A DNA stretch of 64,000 nt from Litomosoides sigmodontis (GCA_963070105.1 OY718805.1:1054001-1118000), one strand, 5' to 3'. Counted from the stretch's first letter, positions 11,466-25,500 are shown. Notes: generated by a model from the letters alone, not told the origin. A program made the numbers and translations.

Positions 11466-14400
11466 TCAAATACTGGTTAGTATGGGTGGTGGTGGTATTT
11501 TAGTTGAAATTCCGGAAATTGGTGATTCCGGTGGTGGAGTTGGTGGTCCGGTTAATGATGTTGGAGAATTGCTGAGGTGTTGTGATAGTGTCAGTGCTAT
11601 CCTCGACTGTGACTGCGATACATCTGCGTATTTCTTCTGCAAATTCAAGTAATACTAGCAATAACTAAATTTGACAAATAACTTCTGAAATGATTTCCAA
11701 TTTATCGAAAAAAAACTTAACTTAAAAACTGAAAAAACGTGAACCTTTTTTTGTCGTCGCTCCAGTCGACTGTACGCAAAGAAAATCAATAAGGCAGCTG
11801 ATAACGCAAAAATGATAAGAAATAGGAATAAAATAGTAATTTCGGAAAGTTGTGACAGACCGTAACGAGCGCCGAACAAGAATGTACAATCGGCGATTTG
11901 ATTAAGTCTGCAAATTAAGTTAAAAATTTTAATTAAAAAGCCAAGGATAAATTTATGGAAAAAAATAATAGTTGAAAATTAAACTTTACAGCTAGAAAAT
12001 TTTTGAAGTTAGAAAGAAAAGGGCGAAGCAAGCAGAAAGCTGCAAACGTTTCGAACAAAATGATAGGAAATTGACTTTGTTTTAAATGTGTTGCAAAAAT
12101 TTATAATTTATTAATTTTACATCAAATTTTTTAGCAAATTTTACAACAAATTTTTTGTGGACGAAAATTTACTGTTACCTGTATACAGGTATACCTTGAA
12201 GGTGCTCGGGTGTTAGACAACAGGTACGCTCGTATTGGAGTTCACGCCGGTAAGCATAACGATCCAGCATGTGATGCTTCAGTTCTTGCACGTAACACGT
12301 GCAGTCCAACGGATTACCGTGCAAGTTAACCTTAAAAATTGAGGAAGAAATTGTTAGTTTATGCGCAACGTGGCAAATAATAATACATCTGAATACTTAA
12401 ATTATAAGATAACTAGGTCTAGAAATTTCTCCACCCTAATTAATTGATATCTCTTCCTTCTCATCTATTGATTACTATTTGCTTATTAATTAATATTATT
12501 GTCATTTATCATTATTATCTATCATCCTTGTCAACTATTATTATTATTTACTGTTCATAATCAAGCGTTTGGTTAGGATAAAAGAGTAATTTAGACTGAT
12601 ATCTTATTAATACGCAAGCAATTATTATTTCACTCAAAAATTTACGAGACCTATCCCAAACAATACAAAATAATGCAAGAACTTAAGAGAAGGAGGAAGA
12701 GAGAGAGAGAGAGAGAGAGCGAAGAAGAGAGGGAACAGGGAAGATTAAAGCTAACAGTTTGAAGTTTCACGTCGAGTACTAATAGTATCAAAGAACTTAT
12801 TGAATTAAATGATTTTTTCACGAAAGTTTGCAAAAATCTTTAAGGTTATTTATGGACTAATTTTATTACTATTATCATTTATTACTATTAGTTATTATTA
12901 TTACTATTGTATTATTATTATTAAATTATTAATTACTATTGAGAAAGCAACAGTTATGTGAGGTGAAAGTTTTAAAAAAAGGCAAAAAATGCTGGAAATC
13001 TAACAATTATGAAAATTTGAATTCAAATTCAAACAAAATAGAGCTTGCTTCCTAGGAGATAGAAATATTTTTTTCAATAATATCAGTTCAATCCCTCAAT
13101 GTTTTTCCCTTGCGTTTTTTGCATTGCTAAATTTGCAAATGTGAAAAAAGGAAGGAATTTAAATTTAGCTCTCTTTTCAACTCTGCTTGGTCATTCACCT
13201 ACTTGATGATCCCCATGAGGCTCATCTAATGCGCCGTAGAAGGGAAACATCTGTCATTTATCTCTGCTCATCTCTCTATATTATTCTTTGGATCACTTGT
13301 AACCCAAATTTTTCTTTCTCTTTTTTTTTCAAAAAATTTCACTTCCACAAATACGAAAGAAGTGAAATTGCAAAGTATAATTGCCAGTTCAATTCCCATA
13401 TGCTGTTTCTTCTTTTGCCAAATTTTTGTTTTGAAAGAAAAAAATGTCTTTTTCTGTTTGAATAAAATTTTGAAATTACTAAAATTTGTTCTTAGAAAGG
13501 GGACATGCAACTTTGCTCCTGCTTTTTCTCAATCTACTTGATCTGACCAGTAGTCAACGGATATTCGAATGCAATAAGTTCCCATTCTAGTAATAGACAG
13601 TGAATTCGGATCGACTGGTTCCAGCCGGCGGACAGGAAACCGGCGAAGCACACGCACATTTCCCATTTACAAGTATTCTTCTCGATTTCACTGAATTATT
13701 AAACTACAGTTTTATACTTTTCACTCAAAGTATAAGACTGTAGTTTAATTAGCACCGTCCCCAGAAATCTCTTCAGATTATCAACTACGTCTCCGGCTAT
13801 CATCAGGAAAACTGTTCTTACAAGCGGAAACAACTGCTTTTCAAATATTCCCTTCCAGTTTGCTGGATGTGTTCAATACGATTCAATGTGATATCCGAAA
13901 TTCCCCCCTCCCCCCCCCCCCTTCTCTTTCCCACCCCGCGTAGTTCTCCAATGATTCGTCATTGTCCCTTCATGATAGATGGATTTTCCCATTTCATCTT
14001 CAATTATTAGTAATTGTTAACTTCAGTAATAAATGAATGGTTAGTAATGACGCAAAAAGGGGAAGAGAAAGAGAAAGAGAGAGGGGAGAGAGAAGGAGAG
14101 AAAAACGGACAAGTAGGATGAAGAGGAATGATTGGAATTTCGATTATGAAAAAAATGAGGCAGAAGAGGAAATTTGAAAACTCAGAAATCTGAAAAAAGG
14201 AATTTAGAACTTTAAAGAAAGTCCGGAATATATCTAACGTTAATTATCAACCTGTCAAGGTTGCACGAGCGGGCAAAATTAAAATATCGAGGCTTGCGGA
14301 GAAAGTTTTTCAACAAAACAAAGGCGGAAATTTCATGCTGTTTCTTGCATGGAAAGTTTTTTGTAAAATGTGAATTCGAAAGTTTAATTTAAAACGTTGT

Positions 14401-17400
14401 ACTCAGAGATGAGAATTTGTAATGTCAAAATTAAAAACCAAAAATTTCCAAAAATTTCAATTTAATTTTTTGAAGTTTAAAATTAATTAAAGGAAAAAAT
14501 CGAAGCGATAACTTCCAATCCACAAAATGAAAAATGTTATTTTCCAAATTCATTTTTAAAATTAGAATCATTTAATTACAGAATAATAAATAATTCAAAA
14601 GTAAAGGGAAGAAAATTGCCGGGGTAAACTTAATTACCATAATATTAACTCATTCATATTAATTGCATTAATTTAACAACTGTGCCATCAGGTACAGGCA
14701 TCAAAATAGAAATAATTTAAAATTGAATATTATTAATCTTTTTCTCACTTTGTTTTACAGCAGTTCCTTAATTATATTTCTCATTAAGAAATTTTTATGT
14801 TTAGGATTTTATCTAATTTTGTAATTTTAACAATTTTTAATTCAAAATAGTTATTTTATTTGATTTTTAATTGGTCGAGTGTTATGAACTCGAAAAAAGG
14901 AGGCTTTTCCACATGGGAAGAAAAATTGATCGTTCGGTGGAAGAAAGGGAAGAATAGATTGAATGGAGAAAAATCAAAGGAAGGGCTTTTATTAGCTAAT
15001 TTGAGGAGCTGTTAAGCATGAATGAATGCTCTCGGCGGTATATGACGTGGAAAGAGTAAAATCGAAAACGATTGCAAATTGCACTTTCATTGAGGAGACA
15101 AGTGAATGATGGAAATTTGTGAAGCTAACCCAGTGAGAGTGTCTCTAAGCTTTTTCACTAATATCTCTTATAAATAATCAAAAAAAGAAAATTCAGAAAA
15201 GAATTAAAAACGGAAGCAAAGAGAAGGAGTGGGTAGGAGCTAAAAAATTCAAACTATTAATGAAATTTAGCACCGTTGAAATGTTTTAATTATAACTAAA
15301 CGAACTGTTAGAATTAAATTGATATTAATAATACGCTTTTTATGTTTCCACTCAAATCGCATATTTAATTTAAATAATTAAATGAACACATGAGATGAGC
15401 AAATTTGAAAAATAAAATTTGAAAATGAAAAAACTTCCCGAGCTAGAATCAGAAGAAAATTCCCTCTCTCTCCTCTCTCTCTCTCTCTCGTTTCCAATGA
15501 TGAAATTATTTTGCACTCAGATAATTACAGTGATAGAGATAATTATGGTGATTATGTTGTCGTCGCAAACATATAATATTATCAATAAAATACTGTCATC
15601 AATGTGCAAATAATAGATTACTTGAAAAAAATTAAGTTTAAATTTAAGTATCCTTGAAAATCTGCGGAATTTTTCATTCAGCCATTTTTTTCCTTTTCCA
15701 ATACTATTGTCATTGTGTAGAGGTCATTGAAATGTTATTCCAGCAAAATTTTTTCAATGGGAGGACAATTGTGAAACTCCAAATATGAAACTTAAAATCT
15801 AAATTTAAGCTCCTCTGAGGATTAGTACGGTTGATTTTACAATAAATTAAGTGAGCAATAATATTTCGATAAAGTGTGCGCTTTTAAGATTTGCATTTTG
15901 TTCCGAAAAAATGACCTTCAACTGAAATGGGCATGCCGATCAACAGCTTACAGGATTATCTATAATTGACCTTCGTCCAGCAGGCATTCACTTATCTGCA
16001 CATCACTGATAGATTTAGATGGACGAATCAAAAGAGTAAACATATCAGCATGACAAATTAAACAAATCTATTAACCATGACAACATGTAAATAAAGGTTT
16101 TAAATTTCAAAATTTTATCATAAAATGACTTTCAAGATGTGATTGTTTTTTTAAATTAATGAATGGAAAGGAAATTAATTCACAGATGAAAAACTAACTT
16201 TTTCTAAGCTGTTGAAGAAATTCTGGACTACCGTAATAGGAAATGATGTGAATCGATTTTTCGAAATATCAATCATTCGAAGCATCCGTAGAATATCCCG
16301 GAAGTGTTTCGGTAATAAGGAAAGTTGATTCCCCGATAGGTTGAGAAATATTAGCTGCGCAAATTCATTGGGTAGTTTTCGCGGTAAGTGCTCAATGAAG
16401 TTGTATCCCAAGTGAAGCATTTTAAGTTTTGTCATGTTAGCAATGAGCCACTGTCCAACATTTGTGATGTAATTCCTGTTAAGATGCAAGATTTCCACCG
16501 TCTCTCGGGCTATTCCAAGATATTCCGACTTGAAGTGCTCAAAACTGTTACGTGACAAGTCCAGTTCACGTAGTGCTAGCCCTGTTTTCAGCGAATTAAA
16601 TGATAAGGAGTTGGGATTGGTGCCAAGATGGTTGCCGGCAAGTAATAGTCGAGTAATATTTGATTTAGCGAATATCCCTGCTTCTATCTCAACAAGCTCA
16701 TTGTCACTGAGGTCAAGAGTGGTCAATGAGCTTAGATGATTACGCAGCACACTTATGGGTACCTTACCGAGCCTGTTACCAGCAAAGCCCAGTTGCTTTA
16801 GCGAATGGAATTTTTCCAGCGCTAAGTCACTTACAGCACCTATGCTCAAGCCACAATCGTTTAGCTCCAGTCGTTCTAGCTGTGGAATATTGGCAAACAG
16901 TAAATTAAATTGCGATACAGGTATTCGATTACCGTCCAGATGGAGTGATTTCAAATTTCTCAGACCGCGGAGTAAATTCACCGTTACCGAGGTGATATTA
17001 TTATATGCTAGTGATAAGGTTTGTAAATTTTTAAGATATGTAAAAGTGCCTGTTGGCAGGGCACTTAGTGAATTCCTGGCTAAATTAAGCTCTCGTATGG
17101 ATGACACGCCGGAAAATACGGAAACAGGCAAGTGTTGAATTCGGTTTCCACGAAGATCAAGTACTTCCAAAGTGTGTAATTTCAGAGAGTGACTGATTGC
17201 TGGAATGGCGCAATTGACAAGTCGAAGGACGCGTAAATGTCGAAACTGATTTAAATTATCATCCCAGAGAAGATGATTTGGATTATCCAACGGTGCTTCA
17301 ACATCCAAAACTGTCACCTCTCTGGGAATTTGTTTAAGAAGTTTAGAAAATCCTATGTGTTCCAGGCCACCTTCATGGCAATATACGGAAATTTCCGCGG

Positions 17401-17638
17401 TTCCGTGGTGTTCACATTCACAAAAACTTGGACACTGCGAATTTGAAATTTGAATATTATCCGTACTGTGATGAAATCGATCGCTCTCACTCCCATAATC
17501 TCTAGCATTTTCAATATCGTCCGAAGCAGTAGTTTTAACTGCTGGCCAGAAATTGGCCGCAGTACAGAAAGCAATAAGCACAATAATTGCAATTAGCCGA
17601 ACAGATGGATAACAACTAATGGAAACTGACCGACTCAT
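11466..17638 (-). CDS. Leucine-rich-repeat single-pass membrane protein
   Basis: Four exons (17638-16199, 12330-12179, 11907-11745, 11636-11466) total 1926 bases, 641 residues. The ATG lies two bases after a TAATTTCAG acceptor; an open extension upstream to 17716 adds a second hydrophobic stretch but is probably outron. Residues 1-28 form a signal peptide (RLIAIIVLIAFCTAANF). A cysteine cluster at about 69-89 (CPSFCEC) is an N-terminal LRR cap. About 14-16 repeats of LxxLxLxxNxL form follow to residue 480. Exon 2 encodes a C-terminal LRR cap (GNPLDCTC ... RTCC). Exon 3 carries a transmembrane helix (ITILFLFLIIFALSAALLIFF) with a basic stop-transfer, and exon 4 a proline-rich tail (PPTPPPESP, PPPP). 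The architecture matches nematode extracellular LRR-only membrane proteins such as LET-4, EGG-6, PAN-1 and DMA-1, which act in epithelial matrix organisation or dendrite branching. I cannot say which one. The tail has no kinase or TIR domain. Confidence 0.92.
12331..16198 (-). other. Large intron of the LRR gene
   Basis: A 3.87 kb intron with a GTTAGT donor and a TTTTTAAG acceptor separates the LRR exon from the C-terminal cap exon, in phase 0 on both sides. It holds a GA tract (12699-12719), a C-rich run (13903-13921), a CT tract (about 15464-15489) and a near-perfect hairpin at 13698-13749. The long open frames in it have no coding signal. Confidence 0.85.
13698..13749. repeat. Near-perfect 23 bp hairpin in LRR intron
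   Basis: Arms 13698-13720 and 13727-13749 are reverse complements over 23 bases with one mismatch, which becomes a G-U pair if the plus strand is transcribed. The loop is six bases. Pairing stops at the arm ends. It could be a short palindromic mobile remnant or the core of a small-RNA precursor, though it is shorter than a usual pre-miRNA. Confidence 0.85.
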
Positions 17639-20600
17639 TCCTGAAATTACCACAATTATTTCCGAAAAGTAGAAAATACTGAAAATCGTAATCACTAAAA
17701 TTAAAATTGCATCCACGTAATCCTTGAATTATCAATCATAACACCTCGTAATTAAGCACTATTGCTATTCAAATGCAAAATAGCAAGAAGCAAAAATCTC
17801 AGATGAAAATTGCTATCGAACAGACTTCAGCTCTTTCATCTAATTTCTTGTTCTCTGGCAAATTTGAATTTTCCATCTTTCATCCTTGCTCTTTTTCTCC
17901 TCTCTTTCTCTTCTTCTCTTCGTTTAATTAAAATGTTCCAAAACACAAATGAATTTATTCTTAACTCGTCCTGCGCGAAACAAAGAAGGCAGAATGAAGA
18001 AAGGAACACTTTGGTGGAACACTTTTGCATCAAAATAATAAGATAAGCTGTACGAGAATAATAATATTATTATTACTAAAAAATTATTACCATTATAATT
18101 AATAATATCATTATATTATCACGAATGAATGAGTATTCAAAAATATAATTGGAAAAAGCGAAAAGGTGTTGGATAAAGAAGGAAGTGAAAATGGTTGCTA
18201 GGATTATTTTCAATGGTTAGAGGGTGTTAATTTTATTTGAATTTTTTCTCCTCAGCTCTTCTCTCTCTCTCGCTCTCTCCTTACTTTAAAGCATGACCGA
18301 AAAAACCTAACTGGCTGACCAAAGGAAATGAAAGGAAACTACTCATTCTCTTCCTCTTCCTACCATTACTACATTTAATAGAAGTAATTTATTGGGCGGA
18401 TAACTCCTTTGATCCCCACGTGCACACCTGATTACACGTCACAAATAGGTAACATTTGTCTATAGCCAAGCTAACTAGTACAATTATTCCCCTCCTCGTC
18501 AAATGATTTTAATTTGTGATCAAACAAACGGAGCAAAATTATTTTGCGAAATTATTAATAGCAATTTGCGTGAAGCTAAATTTTATTGATTTTTTTCTTC
18601 TCTAAAAAAGAAGCGAAATTTTTGCAATTGAAATAAGTGGAAGTGTTTGTTTCAAGAGCTAACAGCGAAATTAATTTTAAGCAAAAAGAAACAACAAATA
18701 ATTGAAAAGTTAAATTTCACTCTTCTCCGATTGCATTTTTATTAGAAGTGACTTTCAATTTCGGAAATTTTATAATCAATGAAGGAGTGGCGTCAACTTT
18801 TCAAGTAATCTGCTAATATTTTGTTTATCAGTTCAATTCGACGACTTGCTGGAACGTAAATCCCGGGATGTGCTGGAATATTAATGGTGAATATGTAATT
18901 CGTACCTTACTAATCCGCTCAATTTAATAATAGCAATAATTTTGTCTTTTTTCCTATACCTAACTTTTTCAGAAAAACTGTTGCCACCCCCAAGTACATA
19001 AAAACTTAGAAAAACTAATTCCAATTAATAATTAATTCTAATTAGCAAAAATGTTGTGCAAATGTTCATTTAAACTAACAATTTATTAATTGTTAGTGTC
19101 ATCCTTTCTTCTTTTCCATTCCTCATTTAAAGAGCAAAATTCATTTTTGCATGTTTTTTTCTTTCTCAAAATCGGAGTGAAATGATCAAACGGAAATATT
19201 CACAACCTTCAAAATCCAAGAAACGTTTTGGAAGAAACTAATCATTGATTGTATTACATATGAATAATACTTATTGAACCAAATTTTCTAGCTAAAAAAA
19301 GTTTGAATCAAATAATTTCACTTAAAAACGTAAAAACATCCTTGCGATAAAACATTAAAAAAATATTGCAGCAAGCAAAGGAGCAAATTGAAGTAAAATG
19401 AAAGTTAACTTTTTATTTTGCCGCTTTCACTAAAATTGTTTCGAAAGAAAAGAGTTTAAAAGTTTATTTTAAATTACATTAAATTAAACAAAATAGGACT
19501 GTTCGAATGGGTAGCTCTACCGCTGTGAGATGGAGTAAAACGTTCTGAAATTATAAATGAGTTTTAACCGTCCACTAACTGATAAATGAAATGGGATGAC
19601 TCGTGTGATTTCTCATTGAGTAATCTCATTGGATATAAGCTAAATAGAAATGGCATGGAAAAAAAAAATGATTCATATGGGAATGTGAAGAAAGGCCTGA
19701 GAGAAATTAATTCCAATTTATCGATGGCTCTTTCATAAGTTGAAAAAATTGTTAAATTTGAAATGTTCGCAGTTGTAGGAATAGGAGTAGCATTAACTAC
19801 CAGTAATTAGTAATAAAAGTAGCAGCAATAACAAGTAGTAGTGGCATTGGAAGGCAAAGTGGTGCTATGTCCTTGGCTATTGAAATAATTTTCACTGCTG
19901 GGAATCAAGAAATGGTAATTTATTAAATGGAAATGGAGTCAACTTTTGCGCATCGGTAACTTACTCTAAAATTGACAAATATTTTGCAAACTCTTAGTAA
20001 TACAAAAAAAAATTAACGTATACAAAGAAAAGGAAAGAGTTCGTCAAATTTAATTTTTTAAAAAAAATTTAATTACCGATAAGTCGGAACAATGGAGAGT
20101 TAGTCTAGTAGTTGCTGAATGTTCCACCGCTGTACATCCCCAGGAAGTAACTCTCCTGGGAGAAGCATATCGATGTAACTAACACATAAGGATGGAGACG
20201 GATGGGCACAATTGTTGCCTCGCATGGCAATCATATCAACGCTACAAAGGCGCATCCATCCAAATTTATGAATTTAGAAACAGCGTTCCTACCATCTCCG
20301 CCACGACCCTCCCTCTTCACAGCTGAAGGAAGTTGTTTCAGTAAATTAAATTTGTTAAAAGTACAAGCTGCGTAGAAGAATTGTCCGGGCGTTGAATTGA
20401 ACAATGAGATATTTGACCAACTGGTCAACTTCGATAACGGAAAACTTGAATTAGGATGGGAATTAGAAGAAGTGACCGATTTATGATGGAGCGAGTGTTC
20501 GAGATAGGTGTGACAATGAATAATCACTTGCACAGGTGCTTTCCTCTCTCCCTCATCCTCTCTCTCTCTCTCTCTTTCTCCTTTTCATTTCATTTCTTAA

Positions 20601-21966
20601 AACCTTACGGCTTGATGTATTCCTTTGATGTATCATAACAAAATCAAGTTAGTTCAAATTATCAAATATATATTAATTAATCAATTAATTTATTTATTTA
20701 TTTTGAATTGGAAGAGTGCTTCATTATTGTTATTTATTATTACTGTCGTTAATTACCGCAATGATGAATAGTGTTGCTAAAAGTCACGACTGTTGTTGTC
20801 GTTGCTTGCTACTTGCTGGCAGGCCTTCCTCGAGACTGAAAAACGTGATCCGGAAAAGGGTCATTATGAGTACACTATTGGGAGGACATCACTAATAGCA
20901 CAAATGTAATGATATTTTTCCGGTTTGCTAATGATTTGCGGAATAACTTCGTTTTCGATGTCAACAAATTACTTGAAAATTTATTCTAATAACAACAATA
21001 GTTCAAATCACTAAGAGCATAATTTAAGCGTTACGAAAATTCTTACGAAAAATGAATCATCGACTGATCAAGCAAAGCAATGAATCGATAATCTATGCTT
21101 TAGCATTATTCGCATTCTCAATCTTCCATAAAATATATAATAACTGCAAAAGTTGCAGAAAAAAAGTAAGAACAGGATTAATACAATTCAATGCAAAACT
21201 TATCTTCATTTTATTTTAAATAGAAAATTTTGAAAATTTATTTTTTGAAATTTTTTATTTATTTGAAACAGTACGAAAGTGTGATAGCTACAAGTACGAA
21301 CAACGTAAATAATTCAATCAAACAATATTTCTTGTAAAGTCCGGCAAGTATAGATAAAATAGATAGATGGATAGTGAGATAGACTGATCGATCGACTGAT
21401 AAACAGATAAGCGATCGCAAGTCATCAGTCTTGTAAAATCATGTATTGTCCAAAACATGGTTAGAGCACAAAATTTTAAGAAATTTTGAAAATGTACCGT
21501 ATGAGGAGGATAAATGGATTCACAGATGTACTCTCTCCATCTTACCATCTTTATCATGAAATTATGGTTCTCGAGGGAATTCCGAATTTAATGACTTCAC
21601 TTATCTTTGACTTAATTTCGAAATATTTTGTGCTAGAATTTGAGCGTATGCCTACTGGGGAAGAGCTAAATGTTAAATTAATAAAATTAAAGAAAAAAAC
21701 TCTTCTAATTATTCTAATTATCTTACCTAAAAAAAACGAGAGAAATAAATGGCAAAAGGAAACGAACAGTGAAAAAAAAATGATATTATAATTATGTTTA
21801 ATTGCAATTAGTACATTTTGAAGTCTTATCGTACAGTACCTGAATTTCTCACTGAGAAGAAATCCTAAAATGGTTGATGAGTTGCGAAATATTAATTTAG
21901 TGATTTAATTAGAGCGGATTAAATTAAATTGTACAAGATGTGACTTCTAGGCATTAAACCCACAAA
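17639..21966. other. Start of the 30 kb gene-poor region
   Basis: AT-rich and without a defensible gene. The proximal few hundred bases should hold the promoter of the LRR gene. CT tracts occur at about 18255-18280 and 20551-20580. A GC-richer patch at 20105-20290 has an open minus-strand frame of 51 codons (20115-20270) and a CCCAGGA/TCCTGGG stem near 20140-20160; I could not assign it. Confidence 0.5.
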
Positions 21967-21967
21967 G

Positions 21968-22560
21968 ATTTTAAAAATCAATTTTCATTTCTTCACCGTA
22001 TGATTATCATTGGTCATTATCAGTTGCCCCCTTTTTTTTTTTTTTTAGAAAAGCAGCAAAATATTATTTGTATTCTCTTCTTCCTCTCTGACGTCAGACC
22101 ATACATTTTACTCTTCGCAGTATTCTTCCAGTAACGTAGTGCGTTTTCTACGTGACCTGCAAAATGAAGGTGGCAACAGCAGCAGATTCCAAGCGCTTGT
22201 TGAGATAGATCACTGAAGCAATGATAACGGATTCTTGGACCGACAGATTCTGATCATCTGCCGCGATTCCAGACCATGCAAAGGTAGTTAGCGTTGACAA
22301 TAATATCCTAACGATGCCTGAAATTATTAAGTTAGGTTTACCAGCTAATTCTAGTGCGATCATCGTGGTACTTTTTGAACGTTATTGATTGATGCGTACT
22401 ATTATCCTGAGAATGATTGAGATAACAGTACTTAGAGTAAAGAGTAAAACGTACAAAGAATACGAATAGTATTTTACTGTTTTCCTAAAAAAAAAAAGGG
22501 GCAACTGATAGTGACCATTGACAATCAAACAGTGAAGAAATGAAAACTAATTTTTTGAAT
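21968..22560. mobile_element. Foldback (long inverted repeat) element, MITE-like
   Basis: The left arm (about 21968-22078) and the reverse complement of the right arm (about 22456-22560) align over more than 100 bases with roughly 80-85% identity by eye. Both share the core CAGTTGCCCC followed by a long T run and an AG-rich stretch. The central ~375 bases are unrelated between arms and include a minus-strand open segment at about 22163-22318, bounded by an AATTTCAG acceptor-like and a CAG|GTCACG donor-like site. No clear target-site duplication was found, so the exact ends are uncertain. It could be a non-autonomous DNA transposon, a foldback element, or a locus giving long hairpin RNA. Confidence 0.7.
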
Positions 22561-25500
22561 ATTTACACTCTCTATAGGTTTGATGCATAAAAGCCACATT
22601 TCGTACAATTTAATTTTTACTGTAATTTAAAGTTTGAAAAGCGAAGAGTATTCGTCAAATAACTCTAAAGTGGTCTTTGAAAAGTCAACGCATACAAGCA
22701 ATGTGATATGATAACCACTGAAAAAGGGATCTAGTGTTAAGAGGAAAATTATTGAATGCAACAAAACATGAGAGTAAAATATTCAAAATTATTTAAATTA
22801 ATTAGCCAGGAAATTAATTTCACCCACTAATTGCGCAAATAGTATAAAAAATAATCTCGAAAACATGCTAATTATCTTGGAAAAGAGTAAAATAATTTAT
22901 AAGTTGCAGATGGATCACAGCGATGACCGTTACATTCTTCTCGTGTGAAATGCTAAGTACAACTTATGAGGAATGCTGTAGGAACTAAGTTGGATTAATG
23001 GAATACTTTAAGTATCATAAATGGAAGGAGAGCTGAGCAAAAGGAGGAACAAAGTTGAAATATTTATTCGAAAAATTTCAAGTAACCACTGTGTCATGCT
23101 AATTCTTATGAAATTAGTAATTTAAGTTCATAATTTCAATTACATACAAATGTATTTATAATGAAAACCTTACGTAAGAAAATAAAAACAACGTATGTGT
23201 AGGAAAGAATAATAATTCCCACGGAAATTTGTTCAATACTTATTATCATCCATTTTGAAATAGCAATTTAAACGAATGCTACGACGCATGGCTTGTCAAT
23301 CAGACAGTTTTAGCCTTGCCAAACGTGAAATGTTATCATTCCTCCCGAAATGTTATCATTCCTCTTTTTTTATTTAAAAATTCATTGAGCTAAAAACAGA
23401 GCTTCTATTGCAACTTAAATTTTTATATGAAATGTTGAAAAGAATGGAAATAGTAAAAAAGGAGAACTTAATTAGACACATTCGAATATGATATGTGCTA
23501 GGTATTAACATTAAATTAATTAATTACTTGGTTGATCGAAAAATTAATATTCTTGCAAAATTTGAAATATCCATTAATTATAATCAAATGTATTTAAATG
23601 TACAATATGCGTTGTCCATTCACTGTCTGCGGCCCATTTGTTTAGCTTAATAGACGAACGACTGGTGGTGGTGGTGATGATGATGATGGTGATGACGGTA
23701 AGGTTGACAATTATGTTCCAAATGGTAGTATTAAAGGCGTACGTCAGGTAAACTGACCGGTACAATGACCCTCGTTTTCAAGTAATCAACTTCGTTAACG
23801 AGCTAATTATTTGCGTATGTGAAGATAGCGTTAATTAAAGCTATGAAATATTACAGCTTCAATCCCTCCTCCATCTCTCTCTATCATTAATTTGTAATGG
23901 AAAATATCGTCAGCCCTAAAACGACTTAAAATTTACGTCTATATATATTTCACTTAAATTAAAAGAGTTTATTTCTTAATTTTTTTGAAATACAATAAAA
24001 TTTGTAGATTCATTGTAAGAGCTTAACTGCACATGGAAATAAAGATTTTTAAATAGACATTTTTGAAATATTCTATAGTCGAATTCAACCTTTATTATTA
24101 GTTCATATTTTATTGTCTAACGAATTGCATACTTTATGGGATGGTTTAGCTGAGCTAGTCTCTTCTAAAGTACTTTTATAATCTAAAACTGTAATAAAGT
24201 GGTGTGCAAATGATTGATAAGCAGCACTTCAAAGCTAGAAGCCCATTTAAAACCTCACCGAAAGCTATTATTGTTAAGCATAAATGCGCATTGTTAAATT
24301 AGTAATTTAAAAATCTCCAAAACTCTTTACGATTCTTGAACAACGAAAAAGTTGTAGAATCGTTCGAAATTTTTAAATATTTACTTTTGATAAGAGCAAA
24401 TTTTTTTAAATTATTGCCAAAAAGCAAATATTGTACTTTCGTTTAATTTAATTAATCAATTAGTAAAACTACAAAAAAAGTGGGAGTGAGTTAAAAAAAT
24501 TGCGTTAAAGGACCAATCTCATTATTTTCAGCTAAATTAATTTGTAAAATCAAATGAAATTTTCATAATTTCAATTGATGCAAGCTACAAACAAGGGATT
24601 ATTATCATTGCATATTTCTATCGCTCAACAACGACGACGACAGTATTTTTAAATTGCAATTCAACGGAAAAGTTTCACGGAAGAAGTGAGAGTGTTGCGG
24701 CGAGTAAACATTAAACAATAAATGTGAAATTTGAATGCCATATGTGTCTTTCTGGAGAGATTAGCAACTTTCACGGCGAATTATGATGGATAAACAAGCA
24801 ATAAGCTGACCGGTCGGCCGTCCATCGAAATTATAATTCTTACATTGCCATTTCAGTGCTTAATTGTTAATTGCTCTCTGCCACACTAATTTCCTCTCGC
24901 ATTTTACTTTTAGATGAAATCTGATGCAACTAACTTCCATTTCTTACAGTTTGAGTAATTTTGCATCATAAAAAAAAGAATAAAATGAAATAAATGAGAA
25001 ATTGGAAATGGCAGCGTTTCAAAAATTTCAATAATTTTGCAAAGTATCAGATGAATTTTTTTAATTACTTTTTCAATTTATGCGTAACTAATTAGATTGT
25101 CTCCGATATTGTCGAATAATTAAGCTATAATGAATTATTGATTTAGTAGTTGAGAAAAGTAATGTGTGATGCGCCCCAAATAGCTAAACAACAACAAGTA
25201 GAATGTGAAATTTTTAAATTAATTTAAATTGGGAGCCCAATATTTAGTTGCCTTGTGCAGCGGTGCAAAATTCGTTGCAACATTTATGCCCTAATGTTTG
25301 CAGCGGCAAAGTAGTAACTTCTGAATAATTTTTTTAGAAATAATAATTCCTAGTGAATAAGCAAATTCGATTTGAAATTAATAATTTACCTCCCAATCTT
25401 TCTTACAGCAACAATGACACAACGGTGATAATTAATTGTTTGAGAATGTTTAACATTTCGTCAATTTCGAAATTCTCATTTCATCCACGCTGCCAAGCAT

